Source: Galeruca laticollis
Taxonomy: Eukaryota; Arthropoda; Insecta; Coleoptera; Chrysomelidae
Assembly: GCA_963921935.1 (NCBI GenBank)
Contig: OY998175.1
Location: forward strand, 205,980,655-206,044,654
DNA: 64,000 bases
Direction of reading: 5' to 3'
Within the stretch, counting starts at the first letter, position 1. Each line of letters opens with the position of its first letter. The translations under genes were made by a program, and so were the position numbers. Of the stretch, positions 34,878 to 47,312 are shown one piece after another. The notes beneath the pieces are model-generated. The model was not told the DNA's origin, searched no databases, and saw nothing but the letters and a program-made list of their open reading frames with translations.

Positions 34878-36967
34878 CATGTGATTTTATAAGAACATAA
34901 AAACAAATAATTTATCGTACTAATTTGGTCCACAGTATATTCATTTTATTATAACTATGATATAATTGCTAACCTTATACATGTAGTCTATAAGTTTTTT
35001 CATACATACTGTGAATCATCGATAAAAGTCAATTTTTTGAGAAGACCCTGTATGTAAATTCTTATATTCATGAATCATGGTTGTTCTGTTATTGTCTAAA
35101 TCTTTCGCAATGGGAATTACTTGTATAAGTAAAATTGTTAATATACGAGTACATAAAAATAGTTCATCTCATACAGCAATATTGCTAAAATTAAACCAAT
35201 AATAAAGATTTCGATATAGATTTAATATTTTGAAAATTTTGCTAACCCAGTATTACAAATACCTATATAATTATTCAATTCAGAAATTTAAACTACAATG
35301 ATATAAATATTCACACATTTTGTATAATTATACTACATAAATGGTCTAGAAATTGATGTCATGAGAAATACAAATAATTATCTGAGAGTTAAAAGTCACA
35401 AAATCATGATTTGATTTCAATAACTTTAAAGCTGATTTAAATATTTCCAATGCTCTCATTTGAAAGTGGTATCATTATATCTCAGACTGAACCTCAAATA
35501 TCTGGGTCTAGGGCTGCAGAAAGGGGTTCAGAAGAGAGACAAGAGAAAGAGACATTGTGCTCTATTCTAACCTTATTTTAGTACAAAACTTGACAAATAA
35601 GACATTTTTGGAATGGAAATTTTATAATGAATTTATTGAGAACATTAGTTTCGAAGAATAAGTATGTTAAAAAAAGTTCTAATAAAATAATTTTGGATAT
35701 TCTTAAACAATAATGTTACTGACAGTTGCCTAGGAGATAATTGGTTTTCGGCTAATGAGAAGGCAGGATGATGAAAAAAGAAGGTTGTTGATTTTGAAAA
35801 TTGGGAAGTAAACGTCAACCAAAATTAAGTCCAGGAAATATTTAACAAAATTGGTGGAAAAAGCCAGTCCATTATAAAAAAAAAGTATATCTACTTACCA
35901 GAAGTAATTCTCTACTATCACAATACATAAAGTGATATTTTTAAGTTCCAACATTGATCTTGGAAAGTGAGAGCATTCCAACAGAGGGGTAGTATTATTT
36001 TATTCAATACCAGTGCCCAGTGTATGTTACTAGAAGAATAATTAATGTAAGGCTGATAAGTTCGACGTCCTGATTCTGAGGTATTTATTCTTATCATTAG
36101 CAAATTTTTATCGATTGTGTTCCAAATGAAACATTTTTCAAAGTAAAAACCTAGTAAATGTCACAAGTATAACAAAATCTGGAAAAGAGGAACTATTTAA
36201 GACAGAAGAGGTATTTGTTCGATATATACTAAACTGAATAATCTCCATTCAAAACAATCTGAAATATTACCGTTATATGTATTCCGATTGTGTTTTTTAT
36301 ACAGCATCTAATAATGATTTTGATTAAAAACTAAATATTTAAATTCATCACATATAATTTTAAATAAACTTGAAAACCAAACTCTTTGTCAAAAGATTGT
36401 GGTTAGTGTCTTATTCTCACCATAGATAAAGTATATGTTAGGTTGGGTTGTTTTCAATATTCTCATTTGAAAGTTAGAAGATTTATAGACGGAACGGAGA
36501 ATACTGAATTCTAGAGCTGGAGACTCGTCAGAGATACACACAGTGTTACAATTTAACAGTTCAATTTCAATATATTATTTTCAAAGTAACCCCCGATCCT
36601 ACATTCGTGTAGACCTGGGACATTTATAAATATAAATTACTATTGACATAATTGATATTAGGAAGACTGAGCTAAATTAATTAAGTATATTTTTTATTTT
36701 AATTCAGAATCTACAAGCTTCATTGGTGGTTTAATTGAAATTAAAACTTAAATGGGATATCTACGGGGCGTGTGAGAGAGAGTGGTTGAGAGTGTTTATT
36801 TAATTATTGGTTGTGAATGTAATTTGAATAAATTGTTTCGTATTGGAAGGGTAGTGTTTTATTCATATTAGTAAGTTCAGAATTCAAATCTATAAGCCGG
36901 GAATCCATCACGTAAGACCAGGCAATATAAATAAATATTTTACATATTTGAAATATGAAAATTACAG

Positions 36968-36968
<1 letters not shown>
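34877..36968. other. AT-rich non-coding stretch
   Basis: No gene recognised. aaggttgttgattttgaaaa near 35782 matches a stretch near 3040, possibly from an unidentified retroelement. Nothing else stands out. Confidence 0.5.
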
Positions 36969-37040
<72 letters not shown>

Positions 37041-37074
37041 TAAATATATATATATATACATATAATTAGCCAAG
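36969..37074. repeat. (TA)n microsatellite, interrupted
   Basis: About 100 bp of TA with a few tg and aa interruptions; left border of the 0.9-kb palindrome. Confidence 0.93.
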
Positions 37075-37982
37075 AAAGGGTGTGAAACCTGGGAGCGAAG
37101 GTGTTGAATGAAACATGAGAAAATATAACAGAATTCAACAGGATAGTCAAACACAACATTTGTGTCAGTAATATTAGAAGATCTCGAATATTCGAGACAA
37201 CAACCAACATAGACACGAAAGCGCATATAACACTCCCGTCTGAAACTTCCGACCCAGATTAATGAGATAACAACAAGATGTACGACTAGTGCGTGACACA
37301 TGAACAACAAGCAACAAAGACATAAGTGGGTACTGAACGCAAATAGAAAAAGGGGCTACTGAAAAGAGTGGTAACCGCAGACATGCATGTTTCTGGCTCA
37401 TTAGCCGTCTTAAGTACGGTATAACCAAGAAAGTGTGTGAAACCTGGGAGCAAAAGTGTTGAATGAAACATGAAAAAATATAACAGAATTCAACAGGTTG
37501 TACCGTACTGAGGACGGCTACTGAGCTCTTCTCAGTAACCCCTTTTTCTATTTGCGTGCAGTACGTAATAATCTCTTTGTTGCTTTTTGTTCATGTGTCA
37601 CGCACTATTCGTACATCTTGTTGTTATTTCAATAATCTGGGTCGGAAGTTTCAGACGAGAGTGTTATATGCGCCTCCGTGGCTATGTTGGTTGTTGTCTC
37701 GAATATTCGAGATCTGCTAATATTACTGACACAAATGTTGTGTTTGACTATCCTGTTGAATTCTGTTATATTTTCTCATGTTTCAATCAACACCTTCACT
37801 CCCAGATTTCACACCCTTTCATAGTTATACCGTACTGAGGACGGCTAATGAGCCAGAAACATTCATGTCTGCGGTTACCACTCTTTCCAGTAGCCCCTTT
37901 TTCTATTTGCTTGCAGTACCCAATAATCTCTTTATTGCTTGTTGTTCATATGTCATGCACTATTCGTAAATCTTGTCGTATT

Positions 37983-37983
<1 letters not shown>
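37075..37983. repeat. 0.9-kb palindrome of a ~350-bp repeat family
   Basis: 37075-37500 holds the unit in minus orientation, one full plus part of a second copy. 37500-37983 holds it in plus orientation. Landmarks tgggtcggaagtttcagac, tatgcgcctccgtg, gagccagaaacatt and gcggttaccactctt appear on one side and as complements on the other. The same family in direct tandem form is at 50256-51001. Both outer edges meet (TA)n. Open frames crossing it are repeat artefacts, since three different frames are open in the same DNA. Confidence 0.85.

Positions 37984-38028
<45 letters not shown>
37984..38028. repeat. (TA)n microsatellite
   Basis: Pure TA tract forming the right border of the palindrome. 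Confidence 0.93.
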
Positions 38029-38032
<4 letters not shown>

Positions 38033-38391
38033 ATTATTATTTTTTACGAATCTCCTTGTATACTTATTTATTACGTTTAATATTTTACTTGTAACATTTA
38101 TTATTAAAATAAAAAAATTTGTATGAATGGTTTTAATATATCAAATGCAAATTGTCAATATATCAATTAAACTTTATAAACCCCACCTCAATATATTATC
38201 AGTATTCCTCTGCAACTCAATATTAATTACCATTTAGATGTTATTTGTAAATATTCAAGAAATACTATTTTTATTATTCTCAAATTTATTTGTGTTAAGT
38301 GAATTACTTATCGTACTGACCCTGTATTTCAAGTAAACATTTCTACATATCCACTCCACAACGAAGAATGATGGTCATGCGTGTTGGTAGT

Positions 38392-39703
<1,312 letters not shown>

Positions 39704-39984
39704 GGTTAATTCCTTTTCTATTATGTATATGATTACTAAATGAACAATTTATTATTTCCAAATCTTTACAAATTTTGATATATTTCTAACTAATTGAACA
39801 ATAATAAAAACTTACCCCAAAGATCTTTGGTTTACCATTTTTTTATAATTCTATAAAAATAAATTTTCAAATCCCCTCCTGCAACTACGTTCTCAAATGA
39901 CGTCTTTATTGACCCCTTTTTGTTTAATCTATGTTCAACTTGTTGGTTTCTGCTCCTGAATTCTTCTCAACTTTTAAATCTCCT

Positions 39985-40180
39985 TATGAATTTGCTTCTG
40001 GTTTGAATCTAACTATATTTCACTTCCTGCTCTCGGCTCCTACCTTACGAATACTCTTTTATTCCAGTTTAATAAGTAGAAATTCTCATACCTATGAATT
40101 TGTTTATCGTTTGAATCTAACTATATTTCAATTGCTGCTCTCGGCTCCTACCTGGCGAATATTTTTTTACTTTTCTTCAA
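39985..40180 (+). repeat. Two-copy 108-bp tandem repeat
   Basis: gtttgaatctaactatattt begins at 40001 and 40109, and gctctcggctcctacc recurs with the same 108-bp offset. A fainter related segment precedes it. The 89-codon ORF across it is not gene-like. Confidence 0.75.
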
Positions 40181-40441
40181 ATATTGATCTCTCTAACTGA
40201 TTTTACTTTTCTTTCCAATTGAATATATTCAAATGCTGCTTCTTATATTATTATTCTTATATTCTTCTATGTTATATTCTTATAAAAATGGTTTCAATAA
40301 TCAAATTCTTACTTGACTTTTTTCAAAATTCTTTCTGTCATCTCCTATCATCATTTTTCATAGAGCATCTGCCAATGATATTATTACAAAATTTCTATAG
40401 ATCAACTATCTCTCAATATTATTGTTTTAAAATATCCATAA

Positions 40442-40442
<1 letters not shown>

Positions 40443-40492
<50 letters not shown>
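40443..40492. repeat. (TA)n microsatellite
   Basis: Pure TA tract; no repeat-family border recognised on either side. Confidence 0.95.
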
Positions 40493-40496
<4 letters not shown>

Positions 40497-40699
40497 CACA
40501 TACAGGTTGCCCCACCATTGTAGTGACATGTGTTGATCACATATTTAATATTTAATTGTATTTTGAGAAACATAATTTTGAGTGTACCGAGAAATTTATT
40601 AGTGTAGGAATTACAAAAAGCTGTGAAACGGGTGTTAACGTCTGAAAAGGTATACGGAAGTAGGAAATAAGAAGTGTCTTAATTGAGAATTGCTATGAA

Positions 40700-40947
40700 A
40701 TTGACTGTCTCGACCCTTACTTCGTGGAATATGCTCATATTAGTGTTTTTAAATGAATGAAACTCAAGGTCTCTAGTTAATTCCACAATATAATACAAGT
40801 TATTGAAAATTCTAGAAAATTGACAATTGTTTCGATGATATTGATTTATCGAAACAATTGTCAATTTTTTAGAATTTTCAATAACTTGTATTATATTGTG
40901 GAATTAACTAGAGACCTTGAGTTTCATTTAAAAACACTAATATGAGA
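40700..40947. repeat. Dispersed ttacttcgtggaat repeat, copy 4, near-perfect hairpin
   Basis: Arms of about 98 bp, 40734-40834 and 40848-40947, differ at only a few positions. Landmarks are ctcatattagtg, gagacc/ggtctc, attccacaatataatac and acaattgtttcgat, with a short gatattgat loop. The single outer block gtctcgacccttacttcgtg lies on the left. This is the most complete copy in the window. Confidence 0.88.
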
Positions 40948-41555
40948 ATTGTTATGATTAGAAAGGAAAATGATATGTTCAATGCGGTTATATTGATGGT
41001 AGTTGATCTATTAATTTCCATCGAATGAAATCTGAGTTTGACAATACATGACATTGATTAAAATAAAAATAAAAATTTATCTGAACAAGCCTTTAAGGAA
41101 ACTAAGGAAGGAAGTGAGGAGAGAGGTTGTTGAAACGGGAGACTATTCACTTGACATATTTTGGTGACGGAAGTTTTTTATCCCGAAAAGACGGAAAATA
41201 ACTAGATAAATTATAATAGAACAAATCTAATTGAAAATTAAAACAGTATATGGAAAACAGAGATTAAATATCATGGAATGATGCAAGACTGGGAAAATAG
41301 TACGTGAGAATATTTTAACACAGATAGTAGACATAAATAAAACATATTTAGAAGATTGTGAGCAAAATAAATAATTTGAGACGGTAACTAATAATTTGAA
41401 GAAGAACATTATATTGAGAACAGAAATAAATATTTTAGAAAGAATCAACATGGTAAAGAAATACATGAACCCAATATAAGACAGCGGAACCACATAAATA
41501 AATATATACAGACGAGTTTGCCGAAAAAGAATATTAAGTTAAAAGGTCGGTTAAA
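40948..41555. other. AT-rich non-coding stretch
   Basis: No gene recognised. Confidence 0.5.
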
Positions 41556-41756
41556 TTTTATACTAGTTAGTTTTTTTTAAAGTTTTGTAATTATTAAATT
41601 TGGTTATATCGTTAACAATTTTAGAAAGATCTAGTTAATTTTATAGTAGTTTTTTTGAAGTTTTGTAATTATTAAATTTGGTTATTTCGTTAACAATTTT
41701 AGAAAGATCTAGTTAATTTTATAGTAGTTTTTTTAAAGTTGTGTATTTATTAACTT
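41556..41756 (+). repeat. 78-bp tandem repeat, ~2.5 copies
   Basis: agttttgtaattattaaatt begins at 41581 and 41659, with a diverged third copy at 41737, an exact 78-bp step. gttaacaattttagaaagat is shared by the first two units. Confidence 0.88.
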
Positions 41757-42523
41757 AACTTAAATAATAATTCATACCAAAAATTTTATCTTTGAGATAG
41801 CTGTAGCAAAACCCTTTTATTTTTATCGAACATACCTCGTAGTGTTATACAGAAAAAAGCTTTCATCGTAGAGATACTACTGGATATTCCACTGATGTTA
41901 AGAGAATTGATGTACTCCCCTAGAAAGTACTAAAATGCTGGAACTGTGGAAACATTAAATTATCCCAATCTAATCCCGTAGTCTGCACTTTCCAGATGAA
42001 TCCGTTCTCACGTAACCTCATTAGTTTATCACTTTTGCGAGTGTCAGAAGTCCAAAACATCGATTCCTGGCCATACAAATTCCATGTTTCAATCTAACAA
42101 TCAATTTACGACTATATCAACATCCAGCGGCCGTCGCTATCAACTAAAGCTATTTAGTTGTATGGGAAATGAAGGTTGACCCGATAGGCCAGTCCGATTA
42201 CATTCAATGTCCAACTAACAGTATGAAAAAGTTGATAGATGCAGCTTGAAGTATAGTAGATCAAAGGTACAATATTTCAGTTTCTGAATATGGTTGGTTA
42301 TCATACGACAGATAATGGAATTCGTTAACCTTCGCATAACGGAGGGTGCTGTCACTTCGAAGATACCAGAGAGGGTGCATTCTGTACGTCAACTTTTTTT
42401 TCTATTTTGACAACTCTCAAAGTGTTCTGTAATTTTTTCAATTCTTATACCTAAATAAAAAAACTAATATACATTTTGGATATAATTTTATTAGCATAGG
42501 ATACAATAATGGTCAAGTACAAA
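41757..42523. other. Non-coding stretch
   Basis: No gene recognised; somewhat less AT-rich between 42000 and 42370, without a coding frame. Confidence 0.5.
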
Positions 42524-42539
42524 GAAAAAATAAACGGTT

Positions 42540-43500
42540 TTAAAGATTAAAACTGACTTTTCCGCATCTGTGAGATGCCATGAAAAATATTCTATCATGA
42601 AATTGACACTTGTATACACTTCTGGGGATGTATCGTGTTAACAAACCGAAATTTCTCCAAAAGTAATCAGAAATGCGTATATCTGGATTTATAGGACCCG
42701 CTATACTCGCTATAGTCAGCTGAAATTCAAAAGGGTACATCTGTGAGACACCTTGAAAAATATCCAATTATAAGATTGGCCACTTGTATACATTCCGGAG
42801 GCTATATCGTACTAACCCGAAATTTCTCCAAAAAGGTCAAAAAATGTGGCACTTCAGGTACCATAGCACCCGTTGTACTAGTTCTGGTGAGCTAAAAATC
42901 AATCAGATTAATCTCTAAGACGCCGTGAACAATATTCAGTCATAAAATGGGTCACTTGTATAAATGCTGGAAGCTGTATCGTGCTAACAAACTGAAAATT
43001 CTTCAACAATGACAAAAATTTGGTACCTGAAATACCATAGCACTCGTTGGACTGGCTTTAGTGAGCTGAATCTCAATAGGGTTCATCTTTGAGACGCCTT
43101 AAATAATATCCAATCATGAAATTGGTCACTTGTATATACTCCGGATGCTGTATCATGCTAGCAAACTGAAATTTCTCCAAAAATGTCGTAGTTAAAATAC
43201 TATAGCACCTGTTGTACTGGCTGTGGTGAGATGAATATCAATTGGGTTCATCTGTGAGATGTTTTGAATAATATGCAATCATAAAATTAGTGACTTTTTG
43301 CACTCCGGAGGCTGTCTCGTGATAACAAACTGAAATTTCCCCAAAAATGTCATACTTAAAGTACCATCGCACCCGTTGTACTCGCTACTGTGAGCTGAAT
43401 ATCAATAGGGTTCATCTGTGAGATGTCCTGAACTATATTAAATCATAAAATTGGTAATTTGTTGTACTCCGGAGGCTGTATCGTGCTAACAAGACATGTA
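42540..43500. repeat. ~170-bp tandem subunits, left arm of foldback 3
   Basis: Repeated landmarks tcacttgtata, ctccggaggctgtatcgtgc, aactgaaatttctccaaaa and catctgtgagatg recur about every 160-180 bp from 42540 to 43490. The inverted counterparts are at 45300-45900 (gcacgatacagcctccggag). ORFs across them in both arms encode the same peptide by homology of the repeat, not because they are genes. Confidence 0.88.
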
Positions 43501-43879
43501 ACGGAAAGTGGCCGACGACAACGATAACGACGACGACATACACACAGGATTTTTTTCTAATAACCATTTTTTCGTGTTGTCCTTGATGAAAATCGTGAAA
43601 ATAACTCAAAAAATGTTTTCAAAAGTTCAACTTTTTTGTGGGTAAACCAATATTTTTCTCGCATATAGATAGGTTGGGCGGAAAAGTAAATCGTTATACA
43701 TCAAAAAAATAATTCGAATATTCTGGATCCGATAAATAGCATGTTGAGCAAATTTCCATTTTCTTGATTGAATGAAGATTACGACAAACTTTTTGCATTC
43801 ATGATACATATTTCTATTCTTCTTCTCACATTTTATAGGGGACAGTACATACCTTCCCATGAATTTTTAATTTTTGTCG

Positions 43880-44760
43880 TTTTCTAGTACTTGGTCCAGG
43901 ATCTGATCTGGCGACAAAGGCATAGGTACATTGCATTCAATATATGTTTGTGAAATGTTATGCCCGATATGAATCGTTTTTCAACGTAGGGTTTAAAGAG
44001 GTCCTGTCCCAAGACTCTTCGTTTGTGCAGCATTTTTGCTGAGTTGGAGATTTTTGGTAATCCACAATACAAATGAATTTAGACATGCAATGTAAATTGT
44101 ATTTTGAAATAATACAAATGGCCATCTTTTGGTCGACCGCTTTACCGAGTATTCGTTTACCATTATCCATGGTGTCAACTGATCCTTTCGTGTCATTATA
44201 ATGAAGAATTATTTCTAGCTTGTAATCTCTCTCTTCTCCACTAGTTTTGTCATCATGGTGTTCAATGGTGAGAAAATAACGGCTCTATTTGTAGCCGGAA
44301 CATATGAAACCAAGGTATATTTATCTTCAAATGCAAAAATTTGACTTCTCTGTTCTTGAAGGATGTGGTAAAAGAATTGGAGGAATCCTGTCTATTCTTG
44401 CTCATGGCTCTATATAGGTCTAGCTTTTTGTTTAAACGTTCGTTAGCTAGGGGAATACTGGTGAAGAAGTTGTCTTATGTTATTCCGTAACCACCTCCAA
44501 GATCTTCAATTAGATGAAGACGATTCTTTTTCTTTGGTGCTTTTCAGGTTCATTTCCATCCCTTACCGTATACACTTGAAGCCCAAATTTTCATTCCGTA
44601 TTTAGCGGGATTCGATTTCATATAGACTTGGAAAGGATATCTTCCCCTAAAAAGTGCCCCCGCTACCATATGAGCGAAGTATTTTCTTGATTTTTCCTAT
44701 TCAGACATGAATAGTGCCTAGAGCGCAATAAAACTAATGCATCTCCAGAGGCGTTTTTAA
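43880..44760 (-). pseudogene. piggyBac transposase, C-terminal half
   Basis: Minus strand, from about 44700: GRYPFQVYMKSNPAKYG then MKIWASSVYG, matching the conserved block after the DEQL motif in piggyBac transposases. Further on, KRSTKRWPFVLFQNTIYIA followed by LNSFVLWITKN is the conserved SVKRKTRRWP..VFYN..D.A..NAF block. The stretch between them and the cysteine-rich C-terminus are frameshifted and carry stops. The N-terminal half, with the first catalytic Asp residues, is absent here. The break coincides with the point where the other piggyBac remnant (57.25 kb) ends, but they are separate copies. Confidence 0.82.
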
Positions 44761-46097
44761 TCCGCTTAGTTCACTGGACCGTGCAACAAGTGCATAAAAA
44801 CAAGTAATTTAAAGTTATTTTTCTATTGTAAAGTGTTGTGTTGTATAATATTTTTTTACTACTTTTTTTTCTTGAGAGTTGAGTGCTGAATACCTGCTGA
44901 CTGCAGTTTCAACAGTTTTATTTGTTATAAGATGGTAAGTGTTCCCTACTTTATACTATCAACATTAACCCTTCGTAGGATACTGGTTATAATTAATTGG
45001 TTTTCTATCCATAAATCGCTTAGTTTTTATGCTATCGATCGTTTTAAAAAAACATTTTATAGGGTTTCTTAACGACAATAAGATCAAATTAGTTTCATAT
45101 TTTTTTTCCTTTATTACTTTTCCGCCCAACCTATCTAATATGTGAGAAAAGTATTGGTTTACCCCAAAAAAAGTTGGAATTTTGAAATTTTTTTTTTAGT
45201 TATTTTTACGTTTTACATCAACAACAACACGAAAAAACGGTTTTTAGAAAAAAAATCCTGTGTGTAAGTCGTCGTTGTCGTCGGCCACTTTTTCTTATAT
45301 GTCTTTTTAGCACAAGACAGCCTCCGGAGTGCAATAAGTCAACAATTTTATGATTGATTATTGTAAAATACATGTCACAGATGATCCTCATTGATTTTCA
45401 GTTAACCAGGGCCAGTACAACGGGTGCTATGATACTTGAAGTACGACATTTAGTCATTTTTTGAGAAAGTTCAGTTGTTAGCACTATGCAGCATCCGGAG
45501 TTCAACAAGTCACTAATTTTATGATTTAATGATATTCAGGACATCTCACAGATGAACTCTATTGATTTTTAGCTTACCAGAGCCAATACAACAGGTGCTA
45601 CAGTACTTTGAGTACGATATATTTGTCATTTTTGGAGAAGTTTCAGTTTGTTAACACGATACAGCCTCCGGAGTATATACAAGTGACCAATTTTATGATT
45701 GGATATTATTTAGAACGTCTCAAAGATGAATTATTGAAAATTCTTCAAGGTGTACCACAGATTTACTCTATTGATTTTCAGTTGACTAGAGCGACTACAG
45801 CGGGTCCTATAAATCCAGATATACTACATTTATGGTTATTTTTGGAGAAATTTCGGTTTGTTAGCACGATAAATCCCCTGAAGTGTATACGAGTAATAAT
45901 TTTATGATTGAATATTGTTCAGGGCCACATTCGCGAAAAATTTAGTTTTAATCTTCAAAACCGTTTATTTTTTAAAGGGTTTAGGCTGAAAAGTCTCGAA
46001 AAATTGCTTTTTACTAAAATATGCAAACTTGGTGCTTATTATGGTGCTTACTTGAGAAGTTAATTCTTAATTCCCATGAGTTCTAATTATTTATTTG

Positions 46098-46428
46098 TGT
46101 AGCGGTCAAACATTACAATACGCCTGTACCCCAGTCTAGTCAGCGACCAGCATTACATGGAGGATACTTAGGAGCCTCGCGCGTAGATGGCGTACGAAGC
46201 ATACTCTGAACGGAGACCTGACTGGATTCTATACCATCCGGCCACAGTAGATGAACATCGAGCAAACACATTTCAGCCCAGGTGGACTCAGCGCCACGGC
46301 TAGGTGATTGAACGCTTCATTGTGACCATTTTCTTTTCTTTTAGGATTCTTATATTATTTTTCTTTCTAACTGTAAATTTATAGTGTTGAATTATTATTT
46401 CAATAAATATATTTTGAACACATTTACA
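46098..46428 (+). repeat. 5' LTR of the gypsy element
   Basis: Begins TGTAGCGG and ends TTACA, the usual TG..CA ends; 331 bp. An AATAAA polyadenylation-type signal lies near 46402. It is inferred from the ends and the PBS directly after it, since there is no second LTR to compare. Confidence 0.7.
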
Positions 46429-46432
46429 AGAC

Positions 46433-46456
46433 TGGCGCTCAACGTAAAGCACGAGA
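46433..46456 (+). promoter_or_regulatory. Primer-binding site, tRNA-Lys-like
   Basis: tggcgctcaacgtaaagc is close to the complement of the 3' end of insect tRNA-Lys (TGGCGCCCAACGTGGGGC), with one C-to-T change and three G-to-A changes. It sits 4 bp after the LTR end. Confidence 0.65.
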
Positions 46457-46724
46457 AACCAAACGAGAAGAATTGGAAATTTAATTCCTAGAAAATTCGA
46501 TAAAACTGTCGCAACTCCTGCTTTGTTTTGTCAATTCCCAGAAAATTTCTACGATACCACCTGGATTTTTGGAAAATTGCGATAGAACTTTCGCCGGCTT
46601 GTGGCTTGCTGTTTTGTCTTGTCTATTAAAATCAGACAACGATAAACACTCGCTCATTCGGCTTTGTTCAGTCCGTCTTTCACTACATAATTATTCCTCG
46701 TAGGAGTCAAAGACTACAGGCAAT

Positions 46725-47312
46725 ATGGCCACTGCTTCCAATGAGGAGCACTTTCGACAACTGCTGGTAAAAATCTCTTCCTCGAACGCCACGCCGACGA
46801 CGTCCAACACAGGCAGTTTGAGCCGCTGCACCGCAAGATTCGATGGCAAAAGATGTCACGACACCATCGACACGTTCATAACCACCATCTCAATATACAA
46901 GGAGATTGAGAAAATAAATGACGCCGACGCAATTAGAGGTTTACCGCTACTCCTCACCAACGACGCTTCACTATGGTGGCGCGGGGTAGAAAACCAAGCG
47001 ACCAACTGGGATGACGCCACGCGACTAATCCGAAATGCATTCTCGCCCGCTAAACCAGCCTATCAAGTGTATCTCGACATATTTGACCAACGCCAAGAGC
47101 CTAACGTCCCAATCGACGATTTAATATGCAGAAAAAGAGCACTATTGGCACAATTACCGCCAAACCGTCACGACGAGAGTTCAAAACTCGACATGGTTTA
47201 CGGATTGCTCTCAATCCATCTACGCAAACAAATTCCAAGAGAGTAGATACGCTCTTTCGACAATTTACTGGAACTAGCCAGGAAAATTGAACACATTCGA
47301 CTGGAGGAAACA
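46725..47312 (+). pseudogene. Gypsy gag, capsid part, with in-frame TAG
   Basis: MATASNEEHFRQLL start, then RFDGKRCHDTIDTFITTI and LLLTNDASLWWRGV, the typical retrotransposon capsid pattern with WWxGV. The frame ends in TAG at 47244-47246, but the same frame continues without interruption for 22 codons into the zinc-knuckle/protease ORF at 47313. So gag and pol were one reading frame, and the TAG is either a mutation or a readthrough site. I favour mutation because other stops exist in pol. Confidence 0.82.

Larger units (their letters stand above)
42524..45978. mobile_element. Foldback-type element 3 enclosing a piggyBac remnant
   Basis: Outer ends aaataaacggttttaaagat (from about 42529) and its complement (to about 45972) are inverted. 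The left arm (42524-43690) has about six ~170-bp tandem subunits. The right arm (45114-45978) has about four in inverse orientation. Both arms end inward with the same block, gataggttgggcggaaaagt and its complement, preceded by a GAC/GTC-rich stretch. A decayed piggyBac transposase lies in the loop. No TTAA was confirmed at the outer ends, so either piggyBac inserted into a foldback or the arms are grossly expanded ends of a piggyBac-derived element. Confidence 0.8.

Noticed and set aside
36804..37428. Several overlapping minus ORFs of 84-168 codons
   Set aside because: They cross a (TA)n tract and the palindromic repeat; different frames are open in the same DNA and none shows a domain.
37587..38126. 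Plus ORFs of 63-92 codons
   Set aside because: Same repeat family as above; homology between copies is nucleotide-level repeat similarity.
42540..45907. Similar ORFs in the two arms of foldback 3
   Set aside because: They reflect the inverted ~170-bp subrepeats; only one or two units in each arm are open.
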